NCBI GenBank assembly: GCA_033060915.1
Contig: CM065394.1
Coordinates: 35,965,001 to 36,029,000 of the forward strand
Source: Euryodendron excelsum
Lineage: Eukaryota; Streptophyta; Magnoliopsida; Ericales; Pentaphylacaceae
Direction: 5' to 3'
Length of the DNA stretch: 64,000 nt
Shown: positions 1-12,671 of the stretch, piece by piece
Numbering within the stretch: position 1 is the first letter of the stretch
Layout: each line of letters begins with the position of its first letter
Translations under genes and position numbers: made by a program
Notes under the pieces: model-generated
Seen by the model: only the letters and a program-made list of their open reading frames with translations
Told to the model about the DNA's origin: nothing
Database searches by the model: none

Positions 1-1
1 T

Positions 2-475
2 CACTATGCTGTTATTCTTCACATCCTTCGATATGTCAAAAGCACCATGTTCCATGGTTTACATTTCTCTAGTCAGTCATCTCTTCAGCTTCATGCCTAC
101 TCTGATGCTGATTGGGCCGGAGATCCTATGGATCGACATTCTACCACTGGCTTCTGCTTCTTTCTAGGCGATTCTCTTATCTCTTGGCGTAGTAAGAAGC
201 AAACCCTTGTTGCTCGTTCTAGCACTGAGGCTGAGTATCGTGCTCTTGTTGACGCCACACAGGAACTCCTCTGGATTCGATGGCTTCTTCAGGACATGGG
301 CGTCCAGCATTCTGGGGCTACTATGCTTCATTGTGACAATCACAGTGCCATACTGATTGCTCACAATGATGTCTTTCATGATCGTACCAAGCATATTGAG
401 ATTGATTGTCACTTCATTTGCCAGCATGTGGTTCGCGGTGTGGTTCATCTTCTTCTTATTTCTTCTGCTGATTAG
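2..475 (+). pseudogene. Ty1/copia polyprotein, RNase H end (broken)
   Basis: This is the last part of a copia Pol polyprotein, open from the left edge of the window. Visible RNase H marks are YSDADWAGD, the SSTEAEYRAL block, CDNHSAI, and the terminal DRTKHIEID segment, all in the family's usual order. The frame stops at 475, earlier than usual. The expected final block (ADIFTKSL type) lies in another frame just downstream at about 487-570, after a shift and a further TAG. The enzyme would remove the RNA strand during reverse transcription. The upstream gag, protease, integrase and reverse transcriptase lie outside the window. Assignment to copia is secure; the copy cannot make a normal C-terminus. 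Confidence 0.9.
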
Positions 476-569
476 ACTAGACCGCTGATATATTCACCAA
501 GTCTCTTCTACCTGGTCGGTTTGATGTTCTCGTCACCAAACTCAAGTTGATCTTTATTAAACCTCCTTG

Positions 570-583
570 AGTTTGAGGGGGGG
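570..583 (+). other. Polypurine tract of the copia element
   Basis: A purine-rich run (GAGTTTGAGGGGGGG) sits directly before the TG that opens the 3' LTR. This is where plus-strand DNA synthesis is primed in LTR retrotransposons. Confidence 0.7.
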
Positions 584-758
584 TGTTGATGTATATATAT
601 GTGTATATAGCCTGAGGATAATTTTGTCTTTTTTTCTCTTTCTAGAGTTAGCTTATATATGTGTTGTTTCTATTCATTGTATAGTTACTGCTTTTATATA
701 TACCAGTTAATATTTTTCCTCTTTGCTTTTTTCTTTGTCTCTTTTTTCATATTCAACA
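584..758 (+). mobile_element. 3' LTR of the copia element (175 bp)
   Basis: The LTR starts TGTTGA and ends TCAACA, so its tips form the usual short inverted repeat, and it follows the polypurine tract. At 175 bp it is short. The next bases (ATATG, 759-763) would be the target duplication, but the left copy is outside the window. The interior is AT-rich with T-rich runs. Confidence 0.8.
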
Positions 759-2351
759 ATATGTATATTATATATATATATATATATATTTCTTCATCAT
801 TCTAACACTCCTCTCGTAATACATGTAGGTCTCATCCTCTTCTGTTGGCGAAGTTGCACACTCCTACCTAGTCCGTGAGACCCATGAATACTGTGAGACA
901 CATAGTCCTTTCTCAAGGATAATAGCACAAGCCTCGATAAATTCTCTATATTTTCACTTCAATGCTAGAGCAGTTATGGAGCTTCTTACAATAGACATGC
1001 ATTCAGTGACCTCTATTGTCTCTAAATAAACCTCCAAACCCTGCTGGTCCCGGATTTTCTCTCGAGCTATCATCTCTATTGAGCTTCAATTTATCTACCA
1101 ATGGAATACACAACTTAACACAATAAGGATGAATTTGGTGATGCAATATCACAAGAAGAAAAGGATACGGAAACATTTCCTGCTGTGTTGGTGGGTTTTT
1201 TTTTCCTGATCTTGCTGGCGTAATATTGCAGCGCTGGAGGCTCGAAGGGGAGGGTGCAATAGATAATCGGCGATCAGGAAGCCAACACGTGGCCTGGATG
1301 GATGGATGTATTCTCAGAGGACAGTTCATCCGATTGGATCATCCACGTCAGATCTCCATGTGGTGGACATCACTTGTTGCAGAAGTATTTAATACGCAAT
1401 GTCACATTACAAAAACTCCCCACTCATTCAATTGAAGGATGTAAGGCTTAGGAAGCCTGAATTTTGTGGTGCAATTCCAGTTGGATGCAATGCAATGCAG
1501 CTTATGAGTTGCAAAGAATAAATACAATATGGATGATGTAATCAAGTGCCTTTTTTTATTACTTCTTCATTATGTAATAAATATCTCAAATTAGTATGAT
1601 ATTCATTATATTAACACAATATTAGTACCCTATAAATAGATATATAATATAATTACTATATCCTATTAATATAATGTCAGTCGAATAATATATGTAAAGT
1701 AAAATATAATATACTAATGTATAAATAATTACACTTTACCTTATAATTTAAAAGTAAACACATAACCCTCTTATAGTTTAAACTTACTTATAAGTGAATG
1801 AAATCATGACATATTTAATAAAACGATAAAAATATCCCTACAAATAACAACACTTTATTTTGACACAAAAAATAGAATAACCTCTTCCATTTTAAAGAAA
1901 TGAAATGACAAAAATATCACTGTAACAAAACTATTATTAAATCTTAACAGTTTTAATCAATTTTACAGTTAAATTTAAAAAAACTAGATAAAGTAACCAC
2001 CGAAGGTTTATCTAGTTTTTTTCACACCACAAAGGGTGAAATATAATTACCCCTATAATATAACACTATCTCTGATGTTGATATTCATGAATATAATCCT
2101 TATTTATGCATAATAATATAACATTAACATGTCCCACTACCCCGGGACTAACTAATTACCCACACGACAAATTTTTTTTTTTTTTTTTTTGGCAAACATA
2201 CAATTTTCTGAGAACCTCAGGTGTAGTCAAATTCATTGCCTTTTGCCGAACAGGGCAGTATACATTTTCCATCCTCGAAACCAAAATAAAAATGTTACAG
2301 CAAGTAAAATCAACAGAGAGAAAAAAAAAAAAGCAATCTCTTTTAAAAAAG
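759..2351. other. Intergenic, no gene recognised
   Basis: An AT dinucleotide run lies at about 768-788. Around 1200-1440 the DNA is less AT-rich and carries CACGTGG and CCACGTC motifs and a GATTGG (reverse CCAAT) motif, so it may be a promoter remnant, but no reading frame follows. From 1550 to 2150 the DNA is very AT-rich. A T20 run at 2171-2190 and an A-rich run near 2320 flank the NUP35 3' end. Confidence 0.5.
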
Positions 2352-5300
2352 CTAGACACCAAACATCAAATCCATAATTTTGGATACCACAGATTTCGCG
2401 GGGGAAGCAATGGTACCAGCTGCTACCTGCCGGGAACTACTACTTCCATTTTGAAGATAGTAGGGGCGAGGAGAGGCCCTCAAAGGGTTTGGCTCTGAGC
2501 TTTTACTCAATGGTGCAGGGGACAAAGTCATGAATCCTTGATTGTTCAGCCTTTCATTCAGAGCCTGGCGTTGTGCTGGATCAACTGTCTTCACTCCGAC
2601 AATGAGAACTCCATTTATTTGCATTCCATTCTTGTTGAGAGCTTTTTGAGCATCAAATCCATTCTGCACCAGCAAACGAAAAAACAAATGAATGACTGTT
2701 GTATAGTATTATTGGCAGCATATAGCCAATACTGGCACGTAAAGGGAACAAATGGTATCAGCTGCAGCAAAATCATAAGGAAAACGTTTTCGATGATGAA
2801 TACTATAGGGTAAAGCACAATGAAAGGGCACAGACATGCAGCTTCGGCCTTCCATACACATGACATGGCATAGATCACAACTAACAAAAACGATTAGTTA
2901 GGCGGCCAAAAAAAAATTGATTTTTGATCCCTGTGGTGTTAATATGCTTGCTATAATAAATAACTCTCAAGTATGATAAATAGATATAATTTCCAAAAAC
3001 ACGTTTTGTAAGCAGTATTATACTGTGCAACAATACAATCAAACTAGAATTTCTATTAGTCTTTGCATACTTATGTTTCACATTGCTCTTCAAGAAGTTT
3101 GTGTCCTCAACCTAAGACCAATCCACTGTAAACAACTGCAAACCCATCACTAACTTGTTTAAAACATTTAAGTACAACTCTTATATGTCTCAGCAATTTT
3201 ACTAGATATACTTCTGGTGGAATAAATCACTAAAGAATTTATACCCCTACCGTTGGTTCAGCAAATAAAAGAGAAAAGAACACAACACAATCGGATTTTA
3301 TAGCAAATAAAACATAATAAAATAAAAAGCAAAGAACATATCCCTAGATTTTCCATCGGGTTTTCCAACGGTAACAAGAAAAGCAAAGACATCTTCTAAT
3401 TTTTATCACAAAACATAATAAGTAGTTGAACTGCTAACTGAACACACGATTCAAAAATAAAAATGAGTGCTATCAGCTTGCAGCAATTTTGAGCCCACAG
3501 ATGACCTTTATAATTAGCTACTTGAACATGAACATTCTTTACATGTACCACCAACTTGATTTTACAATCCTATTCAGCATAAATTTCTACGAAGAATGAC
3601 TCACAAGCTTTCCAGTACAAAAAATGATAATGCCATAAGCCTGCAGAGAAAAGATATGAAGGATACCACAAAGAGACTCTTCTCCAAAGAAGTTGAACTG
3701 CCTGATAACTCGAAGGCTAACCAAAGATTGACTCTAATAGTAAGATTAGATTCCTCTTCTGCTCTCAGAGTTTCTTGATTCTCAAGGAAACCCTTTTTAA
3801 ATTGTTACATGAGCATTAATTTTTAAACATTTACCACCTTGTTAGTTTCCATTCCTATTTAGCATATATTTTTAAGTAATGAAGATGACTTGCATGACCT
3901 TGCTAACTTTCTTTTGCCAAAACAAGAATATCAGAAGCCTAGAGGAAACAAATACAGAATAAAATTATACGACATCAATGCTGAACGATAGTATTCCAAT
4001 GTGAACGGCTCAAACTTGAAATTACAGGACCGGGCAAAACCTGATACAAGACGTGCATCCAATTAGCATTTCTGGGACCCGGAACATGTTTCAAAATCAC
4101 ACCGCATTTTTCAAACTCCCGCAAAACAAAATTGGTATCCCCTGGGGAAAATCTGGAAGGAAAATTAAGGAATCTTATCAGTGATACCGTATCACTAGTC
4201 GAACATAAAATTTACACAAAAGTAGCACATACAAAATACCCATTGTAATAAACAGAAAGGGTATAAGCATGAAGTGGAATGCACAGATGCAGATCCTAGG
4301 AGATGAAGTTTCCAGCAGTCATTCCACAGAAGTATGAAAACCCACCAGTACACATAAGAAACCTGACTCACCAGTAGAAACTCGTTTTCAACAACTATAC
4401 ATTCTGATAAAGCCCATCTGTTGTTGCCGGTTCTCATTAGAATCAACTAACACAATATTAGCTACACTTGCAACAAATAATTTTGGATACCAGAGCCATC
4501 TTTGACTAACTCCTTAAAATTATATTGTGTTGTAACGTCAGCAACAAGACCATTGTCGTCAGAGTGTATTCAAAATCATTTGATAGTCAAAGGGAATCAT
4601 AAGATGAGATGCACTGATATAGAAAAATATATTCTTATCCCACAGGCAGGGTTTCAATGATATATATTAACATGATAATAAATTCCTCAATAATCATCAG
4701 ATTAACCTCATAACGTTCTCAACCTCTATTGAAAAAAGAGAAGGCAAAATACAAATTGGACAAGAAATTTACAAAATGAGGTTTCAACTTTCAACCATAG
4801 AACATAGCCCTCAACAAGTATCAAAACATCCTTTTGGTTTGTTATTCTAATGGGCTTGAAAATAGAGCCATTTCAGAATCATTTTGGAAACGTAAAAAAT
4901 TTCAGAAACACATTGAAATGTTTGAAAACTAAAACAAAAACCTATAAAAATTGTATATATAAGCTTAATAATTCAGTAATTGAACATGGCTGAGGTCTAT
5001 ATATGAATTCACATTGTAGAGGGTCTCAAGGTGAAACACTAGAGAGGTAGATATTGCTGGCAATTGCCTAATGGAGGAAGTCATTGTGGGTGAAGCACAA
5101 GGCTAACAAAGATATGAGATAGAAAAGTTGGCAGTTAGGGCAACAAATGACATCATCAACTAACTCGACATAACAGAATTGATATGATCTCATCTTGACT
5201 TGACTTGTTTGTTAGCTAAGAAGCACAGACACTTCTAAGGAGGTGTTGTAACTGTGTCGGATACCGACACTTCCCAACACATGTCAAACACGTTTCCAGA

Positions 5301-7096
5301 CGTGTCATATTATTGTATATTTTTAATGACAATACACACTTCGGATAATTAGAAAGCATGCATTTTTGTCTCTTAGACACTTGAAATACATTATAACTTT
5401 GAAAAAAATAACACGGGATCCAATGGTTTGTAGATGTTACGTTCATATACATAGCAAATAAAATTTATATAAAATATATTTTTTTTTATAGCCCGACCGT
5501 GTCCGTATCTTCATTTTTTAAAAATCACTGTGTCTCTTATTCGTACCCGTGTCTGTGTTTGTGTTTCTTAGTTTATTAGAGTAGATGTGTTAGCTATTTA
5601 TAAATGTACTTACAAATTCTTGGAGACCAAGCAATATGGAGTTGTCAAGTGTCCAAGGGATCAAGTAGAAATTGTGTCTTCACCTAGTCGAGCCCTTGCA
5701 CTCACAGTGCGGCCCCATGAATTTTACAAAGGGGAGGAAAACGTAAAAATTATTAAAAAAAAAATTAGTGGTGGACAACTCAAATTTAAGTTTTACAATG
5801 AAGAACAAATGTTGAAATGAGTTAAAAAAAAAAAACTAAAAAAACTTTTGGAAAGGATGCAAGGTAAAATTAATTGCACTTTAGTAGGGTTAATGTACTA
5901 TTTTTTGACCACATATACTTGTAAATATGTAGGACCAAAGAAAAAAATTTTAAACTTTGAAGGGGCAAGGTAATATTTTTTAATTTTTAGAAGGGGGTGG
6001 GGGGGTGCCAGATTACCATTTCTCCTTCTAAATACCCAAAATATACAGTATGTTAGTGGAATTTTCATAAACTTACCGGGGGCCATGGCCCCTACCCGCC
6101 CCCCATGTCCGTCAGCCAAGGATTAAAATTTCGTTTCGAAGGGTAGTTTCGGTGCGCTCGGAAATGGAAACGTTTCGAAAACATGATGGAAATAGAGAAA
6201 AAATGGGAAACATAAAGAAATATTTGGAAACATAACTCAAACTTTATTAATATATAATTTTAATGCTAATATAACAATAATGGAATATGTTTAAGGGTTA
6301 TGTATTCATTGGGACTATAGAAGGGATATGTTTAAGGGGTATATGCTTAATTGTATCCTATTCATTAAGGAGAATATATCCAATATCACATTGCCTTTTC
6401 TTTTTTTTTTTCTTTTTCTGGAGGCTATGAAGTCATATCCTTTCCTTTTGATGTAATATCTGCAAAAAAAAAAAATTCACAATCGCTACTAAAATTCACC
6501 CTCTTTAAGTTATACATAAACAACATAAATTAACTATAAATTATATGTCCAATGTTTTTTTTCATATTCAAAATACTTATTTCAATTATTCCCTCTTAGC
6601 CTAACTCTCTAAGTGAGAGATATTTTTATTAAAAAAATTGAGTTTCTTTAATAAATCAAAATTTAAAAAGTTCAATAAAAAAGATAATAAATTTATTTAG
6701 TGCATGTATATATAACAATAACAGCAATAAATATTAAATACATGTTATTAACTTATTATATAGACCAAAAAAAGAAATTATAAAAATTAATTAACAACCA
6801 TTCATGTTAATTACTTTTAAATATATAATTTAAGATCTATATATAGTTAATTACAAACATTTTTTCAAATTAGTAATAATGTATATATTTGTTAAGTCTA
6901 CAACCTATAAATATATTATAGATATATATATTTTACTCAATAGCTCAAAGGGCCAAAGTCCATTTTTATATTTCAAACAAATTAATTATAACATAAACAT
7001 TAACATAAATATATATCTATATCTATATCTATATTTAAATCTAATCTAAATCTAAATTACTCAGTTTCGCCGAAGGATCAACCATCTGACTGCCGC

Positions 7097-7135
<39 letters not shown>

Positions 7136-8908
7136 GAGAGAGAGAGTCGCACAAAGAAAGAGAAAGAGAGAAGGGGCCAGAGATATGGATTTTTTTATTT
7201 TCTGTAAAGAAAGAAGAAGATTCGAGCAAAGAAGAGGAGGAAGAAGATGTTACCTGGAGTACTCTATGGCTGGACCTGGGTCCTAGAGGAGCCTGAATTA
7301 CCAAAACCCAAGCTTAGATCTAAACTTCTGAAGGAGTGAATCTTTTTCTCTTTGTCTTCTATCTCTTCCTTTAGTTTTTTTGAAAATTTTAGCTTTGTTT
7401 CGACACATTATAGAGTTTCCATCGAAACAATGTTGTTTCCATCGAAACACACCGAAACGATGTCGTTTCCATCGAAACCATGGAATTTCGTAAATCCATC
7501 ATTGTTTCGCTTCGGTTTCCAGCGAAACCGAAATGTTTCAGTTGTTTCCAACGAAACGAAACGAAATTTTGATCCATGCCGTCAGCCACTATGCACTCAG
7601 ACACCAAGCCATGTGATCCCATGTGATCCCCTTATCCTAAAAAGGATCATAATGTAGTCCAGAGAACACACCATGATGGCATAAAAAAACTCACGGAGCT
7701 ACCCAAGTCTTGCCAACTGACCCAAGCTAAAACCAATTAGGTTATGGGAAAGGACTCTTGCCTGAGAGTCTCATTTCTCTTGAGGTCAACACGGTCGTCT
7801 CCACTTTGACCTTGTTGTGCCCTCTGTTTTAAGTATGAAAATCTTTTGAGTCATGTCAGGCAATTTGTGACCTCATGTGATATATTTTCCAACACCAAGG
7901 TGCTTAGGCGCTTCAATTTTCATTTTACTCATTAAACAAATGTGATTCAGTTGATATGGCCCACACACATAAAGGGCACATGTACAATCTAAAAGCAAAT
8001 GCCAATGCAAAGCATGAATTCTTAAATTAATGTCAAATAAATCAATTTTATCAAACACTTGCTAATGATTCTAATTATGCATAAGTTTCCAACCAAAGAA
8101 GATTTCATCGAAAATAACAATAATAATAATGATATTAATAATAAACAAAGGTTAAATAAGTTCCAAGGTGCAAGGAGTTCCTTTATGTGAACAAGGTTAA
8201 AACTTAAAAGGGTCATTTTAATAATGTCAAGACAAACCTTCCCATTTTCAATCACACACACAAGTTATTATAGACCAGAGGCAACGCATAATTATTTAGA
8301 AAGAGAAAGTTTAAACAATACCCATAAACGGTGACCCATTCTTCCTCGTCAAGGTTTCCCACAGGTAAGGAATTCCTCTGCATTTCCGGTCTCGCGACTT
8401 CCCTAGGAGGTGGAAGCGTAATCAAAGCACCCGGCTGTACCACACCCTCGACCGGCGAACCTTTTCCCTTCTCATCTTGTTCAGCAGTACCCCCACTCTT
8501 CCCAGGCGACCACCAACTGGAACTCGCCATGGGGCTCTGCTGACTTTGCTGCTGCCCACCCACTACAGCATACGAAGTGCTCGCCTCGGACTTGTTTTTT
8601 GGAGTTGAGAACTGCCGTCCCAAACCCTGGACCGGAGTTCGTGGGTCCGACTTGATTTCCGGCGACACCGGATAGTCCGGAATTCCAGATTCTGGAGAGA
8701 AGTCCGACCGGTCCTCTAGGGTGAACACCGGGGGAGGCGGAAGATCTGAGTTGGCAAAATTCTCACGCCATAGAGCCGAAACAGCCGCTGCCTGACCTGG
8801 AGTAGTGAATTTTCCTCCTCCTCTACGGGTAGAAACAGGCGACGCCAAATCATGGAAGAACAACGATTGCCTTCCAGATTTGGGAGTTCTCTGTATTGTG
8901 GAGCTCAT
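2352..8908 (-). CDS. NUP35: Nucleoporin NUP35/NUP53 (MPPN family), 3 coding exons
   Basis: The reading frame is split as 8322-8908, 4041-4152 and 2352-2663, giving 336 residues, close to plant NUP35 proteins (about 330). The ATG at 8908 opens MSSTIQRTPKSGRQSLFF, the conserved plant N-terminus. Donors are GG|GTATTG and CAG|GTTTTG; acceptors are TTCCTTCCAG and CTGGTGCAG. The first ~190 residues are Pro/Ser-rich and probably disordered, with the SPESGIPDY segment. Residues ~190-270 (VTVYGFSPGD, FEKCGVILKHVPGPRNANW, DAQKALNKNGMQINGVLIVG) form the RRM-like fold that dimerises in the Nup93 subcomplex; the C-terminal tail is likely membrane-contacting. The first intron is 4168 nt and full of transposon remnants. 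Family identity is very likely; the protein is expected at the inner ring of the nuclear pore. Confidence 0.93.
5216..5571. mobile_element. Short MULE-like inverted-repeat element in NUP35 intron 1
   Basis: The left end CTAAGAAGCACAGACAC is matched by the reverse complement of the right end near 5571 (CTAAGAAACACAAACACAGACAC, shown as two parts: CTAAGAAACAC and AAACACAGACAC). A 9-bp flank with one mismatch, GTTTGTTAG (5207-5215) versus GTTTATTAG (5571-5579), fits a Mutator-type target duplication. The ends carry repeated GTGTC/GACAC words. No coding capacity. Confidence 0.5.
5587..6118. repeat. Degenerate dispersed repeat remnant
   Basis: G/C-run-rich DNA with GGGGGCCATGGCCCC and a long mixed A/G stretch, unlike the intron around it. 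It resembles the non-coding tails of old plant DNA elements, but I cannot set ends or a family. Confidence 0.25.
6119..7578. mobile_element. MULE-like non-autonomous element in NUP35 intron 1
   Basis: Left end GGATTAAAATTTCGTTTCG (from 6120) is the inverted match, one mismatch, of the right end ending near 7575. A 10-bp direct repeat CCGTCAGCCA flanks it at 6109-6118 and 7579-7588, the size expected of Mutator-like elements. Both ends carry many copies of a TTTC/CGAAAC word; the right end (7400-7560) has five or more GTTTCCA-CGAAAC units. The interior is AT-rich up to about 7050, then holds a GA microsatellite (7101-7150) and a short GC-richer piece that may be captured host DNA. No transposase frame is visible. 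Confidence 0.55.
7101..7170. repeat. (GA)n microsatellite
   Basis: Runs of GA repeats interrupted by short spacers, lying inside the MULE-like element. Confidence 0.9.
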
Positions 8909-9290
8909 TTTCCTCTAGTAGGCCTATAAATCAACAGTGAAACACTTGAAGACAACGAAGAAAAAAACACTCACAGACAAAAATAAATATAATTAAAGAT
9001 AATGAACATTCATATATATACATACACAGGCACAAATAAATACGCAAAAGCCACAGCTCAGTCAGCTGATATTTGAATTTGGGGAAAATTATCGGTTCCC
9101 ATCGCAACTACATACATATATCAAGAGAGAGAGAGAGAGGTGCCTGGTCGGCCTGCGTCTGGACACTGGTGTTTGAAGCGTAGAGGATGGATGAGTGTTT
9201 TGAAATTTGGGATGCTTTTTAGAGCCAAAGCACCAAATGAGAAACCCTAGCATGAAGGATTTTGTCGAGGGGTATTAACTTTTAATATTA
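8909..9290 (-). promoter_or_regulatory. Probable 5' leader and promoter region of NUP35
   Basis: This stretch lies directly upstream of the NUP35 ATG. It has a (GA)n tract at 9124-9139, common in plant leaders and core promoters. I see no convincing TATA box, so the transcription start is not placed. Confidence 0.3.
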
Positions 9291-11105
9291 GAAAGATAAA
9301 TTTTACTTAGACCCCTTAAGTTTGGCGTATCGGCACCTGGATCTAATATTTTTTAAAAATAAGCACCAGACCCCTCGAGGTTTTGTGTATCGGCAGCAAC
9401 ACCCCTACTGTAAGCCCCGTTAATAATTTTCCATTTGTTGACTGTATTGACCATACGAATTGACCATTATACCCTCCCATGCATTAAAAAAAGAGGAGAA
9501 AAGATAGGTGATAGTTTCTTCTTCCTTCTGTATTCTTTTTTTCTCTTTTCTTCTTCTTCATTTTTTTGTTTTCTTTTTCCATCCTATCATATTTTCTCTC
9601 TCTCTACTGTCATTGTGTTTTTCCAAAAGTGAGAAGACCGTTAGGCTCATTGTGGTTTTTCAAGCAAAAAAATAAAGCCACCAAAAGTCTAAGCCAAGTA
9701 GAGTATAATAATGGATCCATATATCATGCAAAATAGATGACAAATCCAATGCCATACCTGCGAGACTTCATTGCCTAAAAAGAAATTAGCTGATCAATTT
9801 TAAAGAAAAACCAAATAACTTGAAGGTAGCAACACTTGTTTATAAATTGCAAAAAAAAATTAATAATAAAAAAAAAAGCAAACAAGATAAAGGAGGAGAT
9901 AAAAGAGAATAACAGATCTTTAGGGTCCGTTTATTAATACTGTCAGTTTTTATTTTTTATTGTGTGTTTTTGTTATGTGTTTTTGCTGTGTGTTTTTTGT
10001 GATTTGATAATGAACGTTTATAGGTTATCGTTGTGCCAATAATACTAGACTAATATTTTGGTAAGAGAAAATACACCCATTTTAATATTTTTAATTTTAT
10101 AAAAAACTAAAAAAAAATATTTAAACAAACACCGTTTTTTATTTTTAAAAAAAATATAAATAATAAACGTTATCAAACCTGGCCTTAATAGCATATTCTC
10201 AGCCCAGCCAAATCTGTCAAATCCGATACAAAAACTTTATTCATTTATATGGATCAGTTGCGAAAAGGTAAAAGCAAAAAGGATAAGGACAGAGAGAATG
10301 TTAAGAATAGTTAGCAACCGGTAGGATAAAAATGGTGGTGTGGTAGATTTAGGGAGAGAGAGAGAGAGAATAAAACATGGATGCGGGTCTACAGTAGAGG
10401 CAACGGAGATTATGGTTTTCTCAACATATCAAACATTAAGAACTCTAACTTCTCTGGGTAGCCACCAACATTCAATCCACTTAAAACATAAACCAAATCA
10501 AACACATCATCGTAAAAGGAGAATCTATAGTCTAAACTCAAATACAGAGGAAAAAAAAACTATTTTGCAGCAATGTATTCGCTATATCGGGCATCAATGT
10601 TCGATGTCTATTAATAATAGATTTCATTTTTGACCTCTGTTTTTTATTTTTTTATGGTTTTTAGATATAGAGTGAGGGATGCATGAAAGAGGGAAGACGG
10701 TCTTCAACCATGGTGGTTCCTAGAGAAAGAAGGAAGAGGAAGAAGACGGTGGTCATGACGGACAATTGTAGTGAAGGAAGCGGGCTTGGTTTCATCCCAC
10801 AATTGATTGAGGAGAGTGAGGGTGGTGGAGCTGGATGGAGAAGGGGGAGGAAGAAAGAGTGAAAAAAGGGAAGAGAGAGGAAGGATAGGTGTTCAGTCTG
10901 TTGACTAAAACGAGGAAAGAAAAATATCTCTGTTAAAGATATGTTGTATTTGCATATACAGTTCTATGTATATATATAGCATGTGAAAAGTAAATGATAT
11001 CCCTAAAATGTAACAGATGTGGACGAAAATTAACGGTAAGGGGTTTAGGTGCTAATTTTTAAAATTTAGTAGAACTACGTGCCATATGTGAAAATTTATG
11101 TGAAA
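9290..11105. mobile_element. Putative inverted-repeat DNA element
   Basis: The left edge (about 9300-9420) contains TATCGGCACCTGGATC, TTTTTAAAAATAAGCACC and ACCCCT words. They recur in reverse orientation at about 11035-11110 (for example AGGGGTTTAGGTGCTAATTTTTAA in two parts: GGGGTTTAGGTGCTAA and TTTTTAAAATTTAG). The two arms are diverged. In between are T-rich and GA-rich stretches, a MITE-like piece (9920-10185), and no reading frame I recognise. Exact ends and target duplication were not resolved. Confidence 0.35.
9920..10188. mobile_element. hAT-like MITE remnant
   Basis: TAGGGTCCGTTTATTAATA at the left and the reverse complement of the right end (TAAGGCCAGGTTTGATAACG) form imperfect terminal repeats of the widespread plant GTTTGATAACG type. 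The interior is T-rich then A-rich, so the whole could fold back. Confidence 0.4.
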
Positions 11106-11358
11106 CTAGGTGCCAACTCGTACAACGCATTGAAGCAAGAGTTGTTCAAATCATAAATCTTTAATTTAAAATTTACAATAATTAATTATACAATCGTATC
11201 GTATTTTTAAAATATAAATAGATATTAATATATATGGTATTTTATTTAATTATAATTATATTTTTAAATATTAAGTTCAAAAAAAGTCCTAACAATCTGA
11301 AATTATATATTTATTTTATCTATCTTACAAAACTAATCTTATCTTATATATATATATA

Positions 11359-12671
11359 CTAGGTGTCAACTCGTGCAATGCACGAAAAATAACACTTTAA
11401 AATTCACAATAAAATTGTTATAAGTGATTAATTCATAAAAATTAATATATTTTAAATTATGAATCACAATTGACGTCCATCCATCAAAAAATAATGTCAA
11501 TTAATAGATCATATTTTGTGGTATATATAACTTTAGAGCTCTATGGGGTTAAGTGGTTGAACTTTAATAATTTTTTCAAAGAATTTATGTAGTTGAATAT
11601 TAGTGAATTGTTCTATGGATAAAAACCAAGTATATATTATTAATTATGAAGTAGTTTAATAAAATTCAAAAAATCTTATCCATGATATCAACTATTATTT
11701 TAAATAAAAATTAAAAGAGATTTTAAGTATGCAATGAAAAATTAATTGGTAGGTCTCGATCCACTATTATTTTTAAATAAAAATTAAATGCAATAGACAA
11801 CTTAATTAGAAACTTAATAGTTTCTTTTTAAAATATGAAACTTAATCAGATTACTATTAATAAATACAATACTCAAGTAGGAAACTTATACTATCATACA
11901 TATAGATACGTATAATCCCAAAAGGAACTCATACATATTTATACATATAAAATGATTAATAAGGATATTCATTGTATATAATTCTTTTTGAAATAAAATT
12001 TGTGTGACAAATAAAAAACTTAATGGGATAAATATTTTCATTATTTCTGTGACATGTTATTTTAAAAATATAAGAACATACAAAATACCACCTAAAAAAG
12101 AGGTAAAAATATTTTTGGCACTTGTAGAAGACGTAAAATCCTATTATATCTCTAAAAAGGTTAACATTTGTAGAATCTTATTCATATCACTCTAGTCTTT
12201 GGTAGCCTTTATCATAATGGAAATCCCATTGTATGTATTCGCCCATTGAATTACGTAGGACGCTTCTTTTCTCTTTTCTCTTTTTGTGTAAATGGTAAAG
12301 CCGTAAAACACTTCAATTCATGTGTTTGCAAACTTACATTTCGATTCCTTTGGTGGATTCACGTGATCTAGGAGTAATAATAAAGAGTCCTTTAATTTTA
12401 GTTAGCTTTCAATGATAGTTTAATATATTTGGATTAGTATATATTATATGAAATTAAGTGATCTTTATCTTTGAATGATAGTATAATATCTTTAGATTTA
12501 TAATATATTTAATAATTATCTAATCAATTGTTAATAAATTCAATAGTTATCTAATAAATTGCCCCTATGACGTGATATTTTAAAAATATAAGCGTATTTA
12601 GAGCGCCACGTAAGAGTGAAACAAATTATAAAGGTAAACACAACTTTATATATATATATATATATATATGA
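11359..12671 (-). mobile_element. Inner non-autonomous Helitron (about 1.3 kb)
   Basis: On the minus strand the 3' end reads CTAG (11362-11359) followed by T, with a perfect short hairpin CGTGCA-T-TGCACG (11372-11384) 9 bp before CTAG. The 5' end is TC (12671-12670) preceded by A. Insertion between A and T without target duplication is diagnostic of Helitrons. The interior is AT-rich and non-coding. Confidence 0.5.

Noticed and set aside
5587..5820. 77-codon frame in NUP35 intron 1
   Set aside because: It has no start context or family and lies in old repeat DNA.
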